NCBI RefSeq assembly: GCF_025837095.1
Contig: NZ_CP107551.1
Span: 3,280,668 to 3,344,667 of the forward strand
From: Rhodococcus sp. Z13
Lineage (GTDB): Bacteria > Actinomycetota > Actinomycetes > Mycobacteriales > Mycobacteriaceae
Length of the DNA: 64,000 nt
Reading direction: 5' to 3'
Position 1 is the first letter of the stretch. Every line of letters begins with the position of its first letter. The notes under the pieces were generated by a model. The model was given only the letters and a program-made list of their open reading frames with translations. It searched no databases and was not told the DNA's origin. Made by a program: the position numbers and the translations under genes. This document shows, piece after piece, positions 43,351 through 55,800 of the stretch.

Positions 43351-43962
43351 CGGCGGGCGCGACACCGTCTCCGTGACCGTGCCGATCGCGACCGCCAACT
43401 GCTCGACGGTGGGTGCTTCGAACAGTGTCCGCACGGGCACCTTGGTGTCGAACGCCGCACCGAGGCGTGCTGCGACCTTGGTCGCCAGCAGCGAGTTGCC
43501 GCCGAGAGCGAAGAACGAATCGTCCGCACCGACCCGCTCCACACCGAGCACCTCGGCGAACACACCCGCAACGATCTCCTCCACCGGAGACGACACCGCC
43601 CGGAACTCCGAAGAACTGGTGAACTCCGGCGCCGGCAACGCCCGACGATCCAACTTGCCGTTCGCCGTCAACGGCAACGCCTCGAGCACCACCACCGCAT
43701 CCGGAACCATGTACTCCGGCAGGAACCGACCCGACGCCTCGATCGCCGCGGCCGCATCGACCGCACAACCGGTCCGCGGCACCACATAACCGACCAACCG
43801 CTCACCGAGCCGCTCGTCGACCACCACCGCAGCCACCGACTGCGCCACACCCTCGACCTGCAGCAACGCCGCCTCGACCTCACCGAGCTCGATACGGAAA
43901 CCACGCAACTGCACCTGCGAATCGGCCCGACCACATATTCGAGATGCCCATCGGCATTCCAC
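41098..43962 (-). CDS. NRPS 1, C-terminal part (end of A5, T5, C6, degenerate A tail), after a frameshift
   Basis: Continuation of the giant synthetase after a one-base loss near 43,931; the ATG at 43,962 is not a real start. It contains the end of A5 ([30 protein letters not shown]), T5 ([14 protein letters not shown]), C6 ([24 protein letters not shown] type), and then about 280 residues resembling only the first half of an adenylation domain. That tail keeps the A1- and A2-like motifs (TYREIDRRSSQIARLL, LKSGAAFLVLDP) but has lost the ATP-binding TSGSTGxPKG loop, the FDxS motif, and everything from A5 onward, and ends in a Glu/Asp-rich stretch (VEDTDTPAEDGSGAVD). Confidence 0.9.
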   Translation of the reverse strand: MECRWASRICGRADSQVQLRGFRIELGEVEAALLQVEGVAQSVAAVVVDERLGERLVGYVVPRTGCAVDAAAAIEASGRFLPEYMVPDAVVVLEALPLTANGKLDRRALPAPEFTSSSEFRAVSSPVEEIVAGVFAEVLGVERVGADDSFFALGGNSLLATKVAARLGAAFDTKVPVRTLFEAPTVEQLAVAIGTVTETVSRPPITAGDRPERIPLSLAQQRMWFLNQMDTTSPVYNIPMALRLKGALDRDAIDAAVADLVARHESLRTRYPSDQDGPYQEVLAPEEAGLSVGHVRVDSESDLFEQAATMLNEGFDVTQRPPVRVRLFELGAEDHVLAFVVHHITADGESMAPLGRDMMTAYLARTRDAAPGWKPLPVQYADYALWQRTVMGDESDDESLVARQLAYWRDALAGMPQQIDLPTDRPRTSNPSPAGGSVRFTVGADVQERLTALARAHNATLFMVVHSALAVLVTRLSGARDFAIGTPVAGRGISELDDLVGMFVNTLPLRTSLDPSLPFAELVDRVRTADLEALDNADLPFERIVDEVVPKGTAAPLIQVVLSVEPMGQAEFTLPGLTIEPLQGGAPTAKFDLQLTLADNGNGFVGEWIYAADLFDRATVEKLSDRFVRVLDAVTTDSSVPVGDVEILSDEERRALTSGAAEQETGTSGRSTRVVSQLFTANVEQDPEAPAVSVDGDEVTYREIDRRSSQIARLLIEEGIGTGDVVGVVLDGSVDGVCALWAVLKSGAAFLVLDPSGEPLPEATPAVELVLSRGAVTGHPRILDLTDPAVEARVDEASAAQVTYTDRLRGLTPDDPAWVHVSGSRVGVVDHGSLAGWLENSQERFGVTYESRLFYGGSGEGHGKALTPLLAGAAGAAYVTTGNGNGSGDDLTDVLADEWVTHAVVGSDAPGKVDTTSLDDLECFIVEDTDTPAEDGSGAVDVVALGSWSAHFGK

Positions 43963-46600
43963 ATCGCCACATCCCCGGTCCGGTACATCACCGAACCCGG
44001 CGCACCGAACGGATCCGCCACGAACCGCGCCGACGTCAGATCCGGCCGACCCAGATAACCCCGCGTGAGCTGCTCACCACGCACATAGATCTCACCCGGC
44101 ATCCCCACCGGCACCGGATGCAACCGCTCATCGAGCACATACGCACCCAGACCCGGAATCGGACGACCGATCACACTCGCCGACGCCCCATCGGCCAACG
44201 ACCGATCCAACGCCAGATACGACACGTGCACCGTCGTCTCGGTGATGCCGTACATGTTCACCAGCAACGGCGCATCCTCGGCATGCCGGTCGTACCAACC
44301 ACCGAGCTGCCGCAGATCCAGCGCCTCACCACCGAAGATCACATACCGCAACGCCAACGGCGTCGCCGCACCCGACTCCTCGGCCACCCGATCGGCCTCG
44401 ACGAACTGATAGAACGCCGACGGCGTCTGGTTCAGCACCGTCACACCCTCACGCGCCACCAACTCCCGGAACTGCTCCGGCGACCGCGACGTGAAGTAGT
44501 CCACCACCACCAGGCGACCACCGTGCAACAGCGGACCCCACAACTCCCACACCGAGAAGTCGAACGCATACGAATGGAACAACGTCCACACATCCGACGC
44601 GCCGAACCCGTAACGGGACGCCGTGTTGTCGAACAACCGCACCACCGTCCGATGCGGCACCTGCACACCCTTCGGCCGACCCGTCGACCCCGACGTGTAG
44701 ATCACATACGCCAGATTCTCCGGCCGCAACGGCGCCCGACGCTCCGCCTCGACCACCGGCGCATCATCGAACACCGACACATCCACCGCACCGAGCTCGA
44801 CCACCGGCACATCCGTCGCCGGCAACCCCGCCTCGGCCGCATCCGCCACCAGCACACACACCGGCCGCGCATCGGACAACATGAACGCCAACCGATCCGC
44901 CGGATACGACACATCCACCGGCAGGTAACCACCACCAGCGGTCAACACCGCCAACAGCGCCACCACCAGCTCCTCCGACCGCGGCAACGCCACCGCGACC
45001 AGATCATCCGGACCCACACCCTCGGCGATCAACCACCGCGCCAGACGATTGACCCGCGACGCCAACTCGCCATAGGTCAACGACCGACCCTCGAACGACA
45101 CCGCCACCGCATCCGGCACCGCCGCCGCCCGCTCGTGGAACCGACCGATCAACGTATCCGAGCTCGCCGCAACACCCGGCTCACTCCACCCCGCCAACAC
45201 CAACCGCCGCTCGACCTCATCGAGCAACGACACATCACCGACCACACCCGACGAACCCGCAACGAACGAATCCAGCACACGTTCCAGACGTGTACCGAAC
45301 ACGCGGACCTCGTCCTCTCCGAAGACCTCGTCGAGGTACTCGAAGGCGATGGTGATCGTCCGGCCGACGGTGATGACGAGCGACAGGGGGTAGTGCGGAG
45401 CATCGTTCGAGGCGACTCCGTCGATCGACATGCCGTCGATCGCGGCGGCCTGCTCGGCCAGGCCCTTCGCGTCGACCGGATAGGACTCGAACACCGTCAA
45501 CGTGTCGAATACCGCGCCCTGTCCCGCAACGCGCTGGATGTCGGCCAGCCCCACATAGTGGTGATCGAGCAACTCCGCCTGCTCACGCTGCACACGCGCC
45601 AGGAAATGCTCCACCGACTCGTTCGGATACACCTGCACCCGCACCGGCAACGTGTTGATGAACAGACCCACCATCGACTCGACACCGTCGAGCTGCGGCG
45701 GACGACCCGACACCGTCGCACCGAACACCACATCGTCCCGACCCGTCACCCGGGCCAGCACCAGACCCCACGCCGCCTGCGTGACCGTATTGACCGTCAC
45801 ACCCAGACGCTGCGCCAGCCCACGCAACGCAGCAGACCGCTCGGCGTCGATCTCCAACTCCCAGCGCTTCGCCCGCGCAGTCGGCGCGGACGGAGTACGG
45901 CCCCGAGCGACGAGAGTGGGTTCGCTGCTGCCTTCGAGGGCTCGATCCCATACCTGGAGGGACTCGCGCAGGTCCTGTTCGGCCAGCCACGCCAGGTACG
46001 ACCGGTAGGAGCGCACCCGCGGCAGCACCGACACCTCACCCCTGGTCGCGTACAACGCCAGGAGATCACGCATCAGCAGCGGCAGCGACCAGCCGTCGAG
46101 CAGGATGTGATGGTTGGCCAGCACCAGCTTGAACCGGCCCGGCGCCATCGTCACCAGGGTGAACCGCATCAACGGCGCGGTCGCCATGTCGAAGTGGTCG
46201 GCCTGGTCCTCCTTCAGGAACCGGGCGAGAGCCTCGTCCGCGTCGTCGTCACCGGTGAGATCCAATTCGCGCCACGGCACCTCGACCCGGTCGAGGACCA
46301 CCTGCACCGAATCGCCCCGGGAGTCGCTGACGAAGGCGGTCCGCAGGTTCGGGTAGCGGTCGAGCACACCCTGGGCTGCTGCCCGGAGTCGCTCGGCGTC
46401 CACCGCGCCGGACAGATCGAGCACCGTCTGGATCAGGTACATGTCCACCGAGGCCTCGGCGAACATCGCGTGGAACAGCAGACCCGACTGCAACGGCGCC
46501 AGCGGCCACACGTCCGATAGAGTCGGGTAGCCGGATTCGAGGACGTCGATGTCCCGCTGGTCGAGCCGAACGAGCGGGAAATCGGACGGGGTGAAACCAC
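43400..46600 (-). other. NRPS module 5: C5-A5-T5 (threonine, frameshifted copy)
   Basis: C5 about 46,600-45,250, A5 45,180-43,640, T5 43,590-43,410. A5 is near-identical to A3 and has the Thr code D-F-W-N-I-G-M-V-H-K. There is no epimerase; T5 has LGGNSL and the next C domain is LCL-like, so L-Thr is expected. The frameshift at about 43,931 lies in A5. Confidence 0.84.
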
Positions 46601-49600
46601 GGCCCCCCGACTGCACGTGCTCTGCAATCGCTCCGAGTGCTCGAGTCCACAGGTCTGCGAAGAACTGCACGTCCGCTTCGGAGACGATCTCCGACGCGTA
46701 CGCGAACGTCGCCTCCAGACGCGGGCCCTCGTCGCCGTCGACCACCACGGCATTGATGTCGACGACTCCGTTCGCCGCCATGCCGGAATCGAATTCCACG
46801 TCGAGCGTGCCGAGCGCCGCTGTCGGCAGCCAGTCGAGCTCGGCAGCATCCTCCGAGAGTTCGCCGGCCGTCATCTGCCCCAGGTAGTTGAAGCTGATCT
46901 GAGGGGCCCGCAGCGGTGTCAGCTCCGGGGAGGTCTCGGAGTTCAGATACCGCAGCAGGCCGTAGCCGATGCCCTTGTCCGGCACCGCTGCCAGCTGCTC
47001 CTTGACCCTCTTCACGGCCGCACCGGCCGCCGATCCACCGGCGAACGCGTCGTCGACGTCGACACCGGACAGATCCAGCCGCACCGGGAACACCGTCGTG
47101 AACCAGCCCACCGTCCGCGACAGATCCGCACCCGGGACCACGGACTCCTCACGACCGTGACCCTCGAGCTGCACGAACGCAGACGACTCGACGACACCAC
47201 GCTCGCGCCGCCACGCGGTCAGTGCCAGAGCCAGCGCCGCCAGCAGACCGTCGTTGACCCCTCCACGGAAGGCTGTGGGAACGCTCCGCAGGATCGCGTC
47301 CGTGACGCCGGCATCCACTGTTGCTCGAACTCCCCGAACCGTCGACAGCGTGTCGACCGCCGGGTCGAAGGGCCGCGTGCCGACCACCGGATCGGAGCCG
47401 TGGATCACGTTCCGCCAGAAGTCGACCTGCGCAACGATCTCGGGAGCGGTGGCTCGTTCTGCGAGGGCGTGTGCCCAACGGCGCACCGAGGTCCCCACCG
47501 GCGGCAGGCTCGGCGTCGCCCCCGCTGCGAGCTGCGCTCCGGCGGACACGAAGTCCGGCACCAGGATCCGCCACGACACACCGTCGACCGCGAGGTGGTG
47601 GGCGAGAACCAGGACGGCACCGGGACGACCCTCGTCGACGTTCTCCGCCCCGAAGTCGAACCAGACGAACCGCACGATGTTCCCGGTGGCCGGGTCGAGG
47701 CGATCAGCAGCTGCATTCGCGGCTTCCGAAGCCAGTACCCGTACCGTCGCCTCGTCCGCATCGACCGGTAGTTCGACCCGTTCGACCGCCGCACTCACAT
47801 CCACGGCGTCGGCGGGAAGAACTTCGATCGTCGCCGAGTCGACGAGGCGGGTCCTCAAGGCATCGTGGCGATTCACCACGGCACCCAGGGTCTCGACGAC
47901 GCGCGCGCGTTCGATATCGGCGGGTACCGCGAGCACGGTCGACTGGGTGAAGCGGTGGCCGCCGCGCCGCTCGAGCATCCAATGCTCCACCGGCATCAAC
48001 GGACGCGCACCCACACCACCACCGGGCAACTCCTCGAGCACCTGCTCCTCACCGGCACCCTCGACCCGAGCGACCTCCGCCAGACCGGCCACGGTCCGCT
48101 GCTCGAACACATCCCGCGGCGAGATCACCACACCACGAGACTTCGCCCGCGCCACCAACTGGATCGACACGATCGAATCGCCACCGAGAGCGAAGAAATC
48201 GTCGTCCACACCGACCCGCTCGACCCCGAGCACCTCGGCGAACAGATCCGCCAACGCCTGCTCGACCGGCGTCACCGGAGCACGGAACACCGCATCCGAC
48301 ACGAACTCCGGATCCGGCAACGCCTTCCGATCCAGCTTGCCCGACGCATTGAGCGGGAACTCGTCGAGCACCACCACATGCTCAGGAACCATGTAGGCAG
48401 GCAACGACCGCCCCACCTGCACACGCACCTCGTGCACGTCCACCGCACACCCGGCAGCCGGAACCACATAGGCCACCAACTGATCCCGACGCACCAGCAC
48501 CGCAACCTGCGCGATCCCCGACAACCCCGCCAGAACCGCCTCGATCTCGCCGAGCTCGATCCGCAGACCACGCAACTTCACCTGGAAGTCCGTCCGCCCG
48601 ATGTACTCGAGCTCGCCATCACCGGTCCACCGCACCAGATCACCCGTGCGATACAACCGCTCCCCCGAACCGAACGGCGACGCCACGAACCGCTCCGCCG
48701 TCAGATCCGGCCGCGCCACATATCCGCGGGCCAACTGCACACCCGACAGATACAACTCACCCGTCACACCCACCGGAACCGGACGCAACCGCCCATCGAG
48801 CACATACGCCCCGGTATTCCACACCGGCACACCCATCGGCACCGAACCACCCACGACACCGGCAACCGCACGCGCAGTCGCATGCACCGTCGCCTCCGTC
48901 GGCCCGTACAAATTGTGCAGCTCCGCATCCGAGACACGAGCGAACTGCTCGGCCACCGACATCGGGAACGCCTCACCGGCCACGAGCACCGTCCGCAACG
49001 ACACACAGTCCTCACGCGAGACCGACGTCGCGAACACCGCCAACATCGACGGCACGAACGACGTCGCCGTCACCCCACGCTCCCGGATCACCCGACCCAG
49101 ATACACCGGATCCCGATGCCCGTCCGGCGCCGCCACCACCAACGACGCACCCACCGCCAACGTGCCGAACAACTCCCACACCGACACATCGAACGTGAAC
49201 GGCGTCTTCTGCAACACCACATCACCGGGACCGAACCCGTACTCCGCAGTGATCCACCGGATCTGATTCACCACCGACCCGTGCGACACCGCCACACCCT
49301 TCGGCCGGCCCGTCGACCCCGACGTGAAGATCACATACGCCGTATTGCCCGACCGCAACGCAGCCACCCGATCCGCATCCGACACCACCGCATCGGACAC
49401 CGCCGACAGATCCAGCGAATCGATCGCCACACTCGGGACAGACCCCTGCCCCGGCACCACCACACCGTCACGCTCGGTGGTCAACACCACCACCGGCTCG
49501 GCGACCTCGAGAATGTACCCGTTGCGCTCATCCGGCTGATCCGGATCGATCGGCACATACGCACCACCGGCAGCGAGCACCGCATACATACCCACCAGCA

Positions 49601-49850
49601 ACTCCGTCGACCGGCGCATCGCCAACGCCACCCGCGACTCCGGACCCACACCCAGAGAAATCAGATGCCGCGCAAGACGATTCACCCGAGACGCGAACTC
49701 ACCATAGGTCAGCGACTCACCCTCGAATACCACCGCAACCGCATCCGGCGACCGCCGCACCTGCTCGACGAACACCCCCGGCAACGACACCGGACCATCG
49801 ACCACACGCGCCGTGTCGTTCCACACCTCGAGCACCCGCGACCGCTCGTC
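43490..49850 (-). repeat. Two-module tandem repeat, downstream copy (modules 4-5)
   Basis: Second copy of the module 2-3 unit. Similarity stops at its lower end in the middle of the T domain: the upstream copy continues LGGDSI-E, this one LGGNSL-C. Confidence 0.85.
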
Positions 49851-52800
49851 CCCGACCAATACGTCGAGATCCCCCACGGGAGCAGAGGTGTCGGCCACGA
49901 ACTGTTCCAGCACACGGACCACCCGGTGCCCGATCGCTTCGACCTCGGACTCGTCGAAATAGCGGGGAAGGTATTCGAACGACAGGACGATTTCCTGCTT
50001 CGCCATGACGATGATCGAGAGCGGATAGTGCGGAGCGTCGTTCGACGAGACACCCTCGATGTTCATCCCACCGATCGAGCCTGCCTGCGCCGCAAGGCCT
50101 TCCTCGTCCACCGGATAGGACTCGAACACCGTGATCGTGTCGAAGAGACTGCCTCGCCCGGCCGCTCGCTGGATATCGGCCAGGTTCACATAGTGGTGAT
50201 CGAGCAGGTCTGCCTGTTCACCCTGAACACGACGCAGCAGATCCTCGACGGACTCGGAACCGTCGAATCGCATCCGCACCGGGAGCGTGTTGATGAACAG
50301 GCCCACCATCGACTCGACACCGTCGAGCTGGGGCGGACGACCCGACACGGTCGCGCCGAAGACCACGTCGTCGCGACCGAGAAGCCGGCCCAGGACCAGA
50401 GCCCAGGCCGCCTGCACGGCCGTGTTGAGCGTGACCCCGAGACGCGACACCAGACCTGTCAGTGCGGCCGTGGACTCGGAGTCGACGACGACCTGGTGGT
50501 TCGCCACACGGGTGTCGATCTCCGTACCGGGAGCGTCCCCGGCCAGCATGGCCGGTTCGACGCCTTCGAGTGTGCGTTCCCAGACCTGCAAGGACTCGAA
50601 CGGGTCCTGCTCACCCAGCCACGCCAGATAGGACCGGTAGGACCGCACCCGCGGCAACACCGACGCATCCCCGCCGGTGGCGTACAGCACCAGGAGGTCC
50701 TTGAACAACAGCGGCATGGACCAGCCGTCGAGCAGGATGTGATGGCTTGCCATGAGGAGTCGATACCGACCCGGGGCCACCGTCGCGAAGGTGAAACGCA
50801 GCAACGGCGGAGCGCTCATGTCGAACCGCATCGCCTGGTCTTCGTCGAGAACTCTGCGCCACGCGTCCTCCGCGTCGGGCTCTCCGGTCAGATCCACTTC
50901 GGTCCACGGAACGATGACGTCGTTCAGCACGATCTGGACCGGGTGACCGTCCGAGTCGGAGACGAAAGCGGTCCGCAGGTTCGGGTGGCGTTCCACCACG
51001 GCCTCGGCAGCACGGTGCAGTTTCTGCGTGTCGACGGTTCCCGAGAGGTCGAGCACCGTCTGGATCGCATACATGTCCACGGACTGCTCGGCGAGCATGG
51101 CGTGGAACAACAGACCCGACTGCAGCGGCGCCAACGGCCACACATCGCTCAGGGCCGGGAACCGGCCCTCGAACACCTCGATGTCCGACTGCGACAACGA
51201 CACCAACGGCAGATCCGAGGGCGTCAGACCACCCGCCGCCGGCGACGCCACATGGCTTGCCAACGCCTCGAGCGCCTGCACCCACAGATCCGCCAGACGC
51301 CGCACATCCGCCTCGTCGAGCACCGACGACACGAACGCGAAGGTCGCACCCAACTGCGGACCGTCCGAACCATCCGACACCACCGCATTGATGTCGACCA
51401 GCTTGTTGGCCGGCATCTCGTCGTCCGCGGCGAGTTCGAGGTCGCCCGTTCCGCCGGCCGGGGTCCACGGCAGCTGCCCGGCGTCGGTGTCGATGTCGCC
51501 CAGGAGCAGCTGACCCAGGTAGTTGAAGCTGATCTGTCCGTCCGGCAGCCCCGCGAACACCTCGGCGGTCTCGGGGTTCAGGTAACGCAGCAGGCCGTAG
51601 CCGATGCCCTTGTCCGGCACGGCAAGCAACTGTTCCTTCACCGCCTTGACGGCGGCGCCGGCGTGGCGCCCACCGGCGAAAGCATCGGCGAGGTCGACGC
51701 CCTGGATGTCCAGCCGGACCGGGAAGGCGGTCGTGAACCAGCCGACGGTGCGGGAGAGATCGGCACCCGGGACGACGTTCTCCTCACGACCGTGGCCCTC
51801 GAGCTGGATGAGGACCGACGGCTCCGACTGTCCACGCTCGGCACGCCACTTCGCCACGGCCAGCGCGAGGGCTGCGAGCAACCCGTCGTTCACTCCGCCG
51901 TGGTAGGCCGCCGGGACGCCCTTGAGCAACGCATCGGTGACCGACGCGTCGACCGTCGCGCGGAGTCGCCGAACCGTGGAGACGACGTCCTGCCGCGGAT
52001 CGAACGGACGCGAGCCGAGCAGCGGGTCGGGGCCGTCCAGGACGCGCTGCCACAGTTCGATCTCGCGGACGCGATCCTCGGACCTCGCTTCCTCGGACAA
52101 GGCGTGCGCCCACCGGCGCATCGAGGTGCCGATGTCGTCGAGTCGGGGCGTCTGCCCCTCCGCGACCTGCAGGCCCGCGCTCACGAAGTCGGGCACGAGG
52201 ACACGCCAGGACACACCGTCGACGGTCAGGTGGTGCGCGACGATGAGCAGGCGTCCGCCACCGGTCTCACCGATGTCGCCGTCGAACCAGACGAACTGGA
52301 GCATCCGTCCGGCTTCGGGATCGAGACGTCCCATGGCCGAATCGAGTTCGGCGGTGGCGATCTCGTTGATCCGGTCCTCGTCCCATTCCGCTCCGACGGG
52401 GACGTGGTGGAGCAGGGTGTCCACGTCGATGCTTCCCGGAGCCGTGAATTCGAGACCCCAGCCCCGCTGCTCGTCGTGGACCAGCCGCGACCGGAGTGCG
52501 TCGTGCCGGTCGACCACCGCGGTGATCGTGGCGACGATCGTGGAACGCTCGATTCCGGCGGGGAGCAGCAGCATCATGGTCTGGCTGTTGCGCCGGTAGC
52601 CGCCTTCGTCCACCATGCGGCGAGCGATCGGCAGCAACGGCGCCCAGCCGACGCCACCACCGGACAGTTCCTCGAGAACGACTGCGTCCGTGTCGATTTC
52701 GTGACGAGCAACCTCGGCGATACCCGCGACGGTCTTCTTCTCGAAGACGTCGCGCGGCGTGAAGAAGACACCTCGGCTCTTGGCGCGTGCGACGAGCTGG

Positions 52801-55800
52801 ATGGACACGATCGAGTCGCCGCCGAGGGCGAAGAACGAATCGTCCGCACCGACCCGCTCCACACCGAGCACCTCGGCGAACACACCCGCAACGATCTCCT
52901 CCACCGGAGACGACACCGCCCGGAACTCCGAAGAACTGGTGAACTCCGGCGCCGGCAACGCCCGACGATCCAACTTGCCGTTCGCCGTCAACGGCAACGC
53001 CTCGAGCACCACCACCGCATCCGGAACCATGTACTCCGGCAGGAACCGACCCGACGCCTCGATCGCCGCGGCCGCATCGACCGCACAACCGGTCCGCGGC
53101 ACCACATAACCGACCAACCGCTCACCGAGCCGCTCGTCGACCACCACCGCAGCCACCGACTGCGCCACACCCTCGACCTGCAGCAACGCCGCCTCGACCT
53201 CACCGAGCTCGATACGGAAACCACGCAACTGCACCTGCGAATCGGCCCGGCCCACATATTCGAGATGCCCATCGGCATTCCACATCGCCACATCCCCGGT
53301 CCGGTACATCACCGAACCCGGCGCACCGAACGGATCCGCCACGAACCGCGCCGACGTCAGATCCGGCCGACCCAGATAACCCCGCGTGAGCTGCTCACCA
53401 CGCACATAGATCTCACCCGGCATCCCCACCGGCACCGGATGCAACCGCTCATCGAGCACATACGCACCCAGACCCGGAATCGGACGACCGATCACACTCG
53501 CCGACGCCCCATCGGCCAACGACCGATCCAACGCCAGATACGACACGTGCACCGTCGTCTCGGTGATGCCGTACATGTTCACCAGCAACGGCGCATCCTC
53601 GGCATGCCGGTCGTACCAACCACCGAGCTGCCGCAGATCCAGCGCCTCACCACCGAAGATCACATACCGCAACGCCAACGGCGTCGCCGCACCCGACTCC
53701 TCGGCCACCCGATCGGCCTCGACGAACTGATAGAACGCCGACGGCGTCTGGTTCAGCACCGTCACACCCTCACGCGCCACCAACTCCCGGAACTGCTCCG
53801 GCGACCGCGACGTGAAGTAGTCCACCACCACCAGGCGACCACCGTGCAACAGCGGACCCCACAACTCCCACACCGAGAAGTCGAACGCATACGAATGGAA
53901 CAACGTCCACACATCCGACGCGCCGAACCCGTAACGGGACGCCGTGTTGTCGAACAACCGCACCACCGTCCGATGCGGCACCTGCACACCCTTCGGCCGA
54001 CCCGTCGACCCCGACGTGTAGATCACATACGCCAGATTCTCCGGCCGCAACGGCGCCCGACGCTCCGCCTCGACCACCGGCGCATCATCGAACACCGACA
54101 CATCCACCGCACCGAGCTCGACCACCGGCACATCCGTCGCCGGCAACCCCGCCTCGGCCGCATCCGCCACCAGCACACACACCGGCCGCGCATCGGACAA
54201 CATGAACGCCAACCGATCCGCCGGATACGACACATCCACCGGCAGGTAACCACCACCAGCGGTCAACACCGCCAACAGCGCCACCACCAGCTCCTCCGAC
54301 CGCGGCAACGCCACCGCGACCAGATCATCCGGACCCACACCCTCGGCGATCAACCACCGCGCCAGACGATTGACCCGCGACGCCAACTCGCCATAGGTCA
54401 ACGACCGACCCTCGAACGACACCGCCACCGCATCCGGCACCGCCGCCGCCCGCTCGTGGAACCGACCGATCAACGTATCCGAGCTCGCCGCAACACCCGG
54501 CTCACTCCACCCCGCCAACACCAACCGCCGCTCGACCTCATCGAGCAACGACACATCACCGACCACACCCGACGAACCCGCAACGAACGAATCCAGCACA
54601 CGGCCGAACCAGGTCGCGAGCATCTCGGCGTATCCGCGGTCGAAGATCCTCGTGTCGTAGGTGAGGTGCATCTCCAGTTCGGCACCCGACTGCACGATGA
54701 GGGTGATCGGATAGTGGGTGTCGTCGGTGCCCTTCACTCCGTCGATCGACATGCCGTCGATCGCGGCGGCCTGCTCGGCCAGGCCCTTCTCGTCGACCGG
54801 ATAGGACTCGAACACCGTCAGCGTATCGAACAGTGCCGGGAATCCGGCGGCACGCTGGATGTCGGCCAGCCCCACATAGTGGTGATCGAGCAACTCCGCC
54901 TGCTCACGCTGCACACGCGCCAGGAAATGCTCCACCGACTCGTTCGGATACACCTGCACCCGCACCGGCAACGTGTTGATGAACAGACCCACCATCGACT
55001 CGACACCGTCGAGCTGCGGCGGACGACCCGACACCGTCGCACCGAACACCACATCGTCCCGGCCCGTCACCCGGGCCAGCACCAGACCCCACGCCGCCTG
55101 CGTGACCGTATTGACCGTCACACCCAGACGCTGCGCCAGCCCACGCAACGCAGCAGACCGCTCGGCGTTCCACTCGATCGGGACCTCGCCGGATTCCGCG
55201 GTGGTCTCCTCGGGAGAATCGTTGCGCGCCAACAGGGTCGGCTCGGACAGCCCGGACAGTGCGCGCTCCCACACTCCGAGGGAGGCACGGACATCCTGTT
55301 CGGCCAGCCACGCCAGGTACGACCGGTAGGAGCGCACCCGCGGCAACACCGACACCTCACCCCTGGTCGCGTACAACGCCAGGAGATCACGCATCAGCAG
55401 CGGCAGCGACCAGCCGTCGAGCAGGATGTGATGGTTGGCCAGCACCAGCTTGAACCGGCCCGGCGCCATCGTCACCAGGGTGAACCGCATCAACGGCGGA
55501 GTCGCCATGTCGAAGTGGTCGGCCCGGTCCCGTTCCAGGAACCCGGCCAGTTCGGCATCGGCGTCCTCGGCCCCGCTCAGATCCAGCTCGCGCCACGGCA
55601 CCTCGACCCGGTCGAGGACCACCTGCACCGAGTCACCCCGGGAGTCGCTCACGAAGGCGGTCCGCAGGTTCGGGTAGCGATCCAGGACGGCCTGCGCCGC
55701 CGACCGCAGCCGGTCGGCATCCACCGAACCCGACAGGTCGAGGACGACCTGCATCGAGTAGGCGTCCATCGACTGCTCGGCGAACATCGCGTGGAACAGC

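Noticed and set aside
30781-43940. Programmed ribosomal frameshifting at the two breaks
   Set aside because: No slippery heptamer or downstream structure stands out, and near-identical sister domains are in frame without it.
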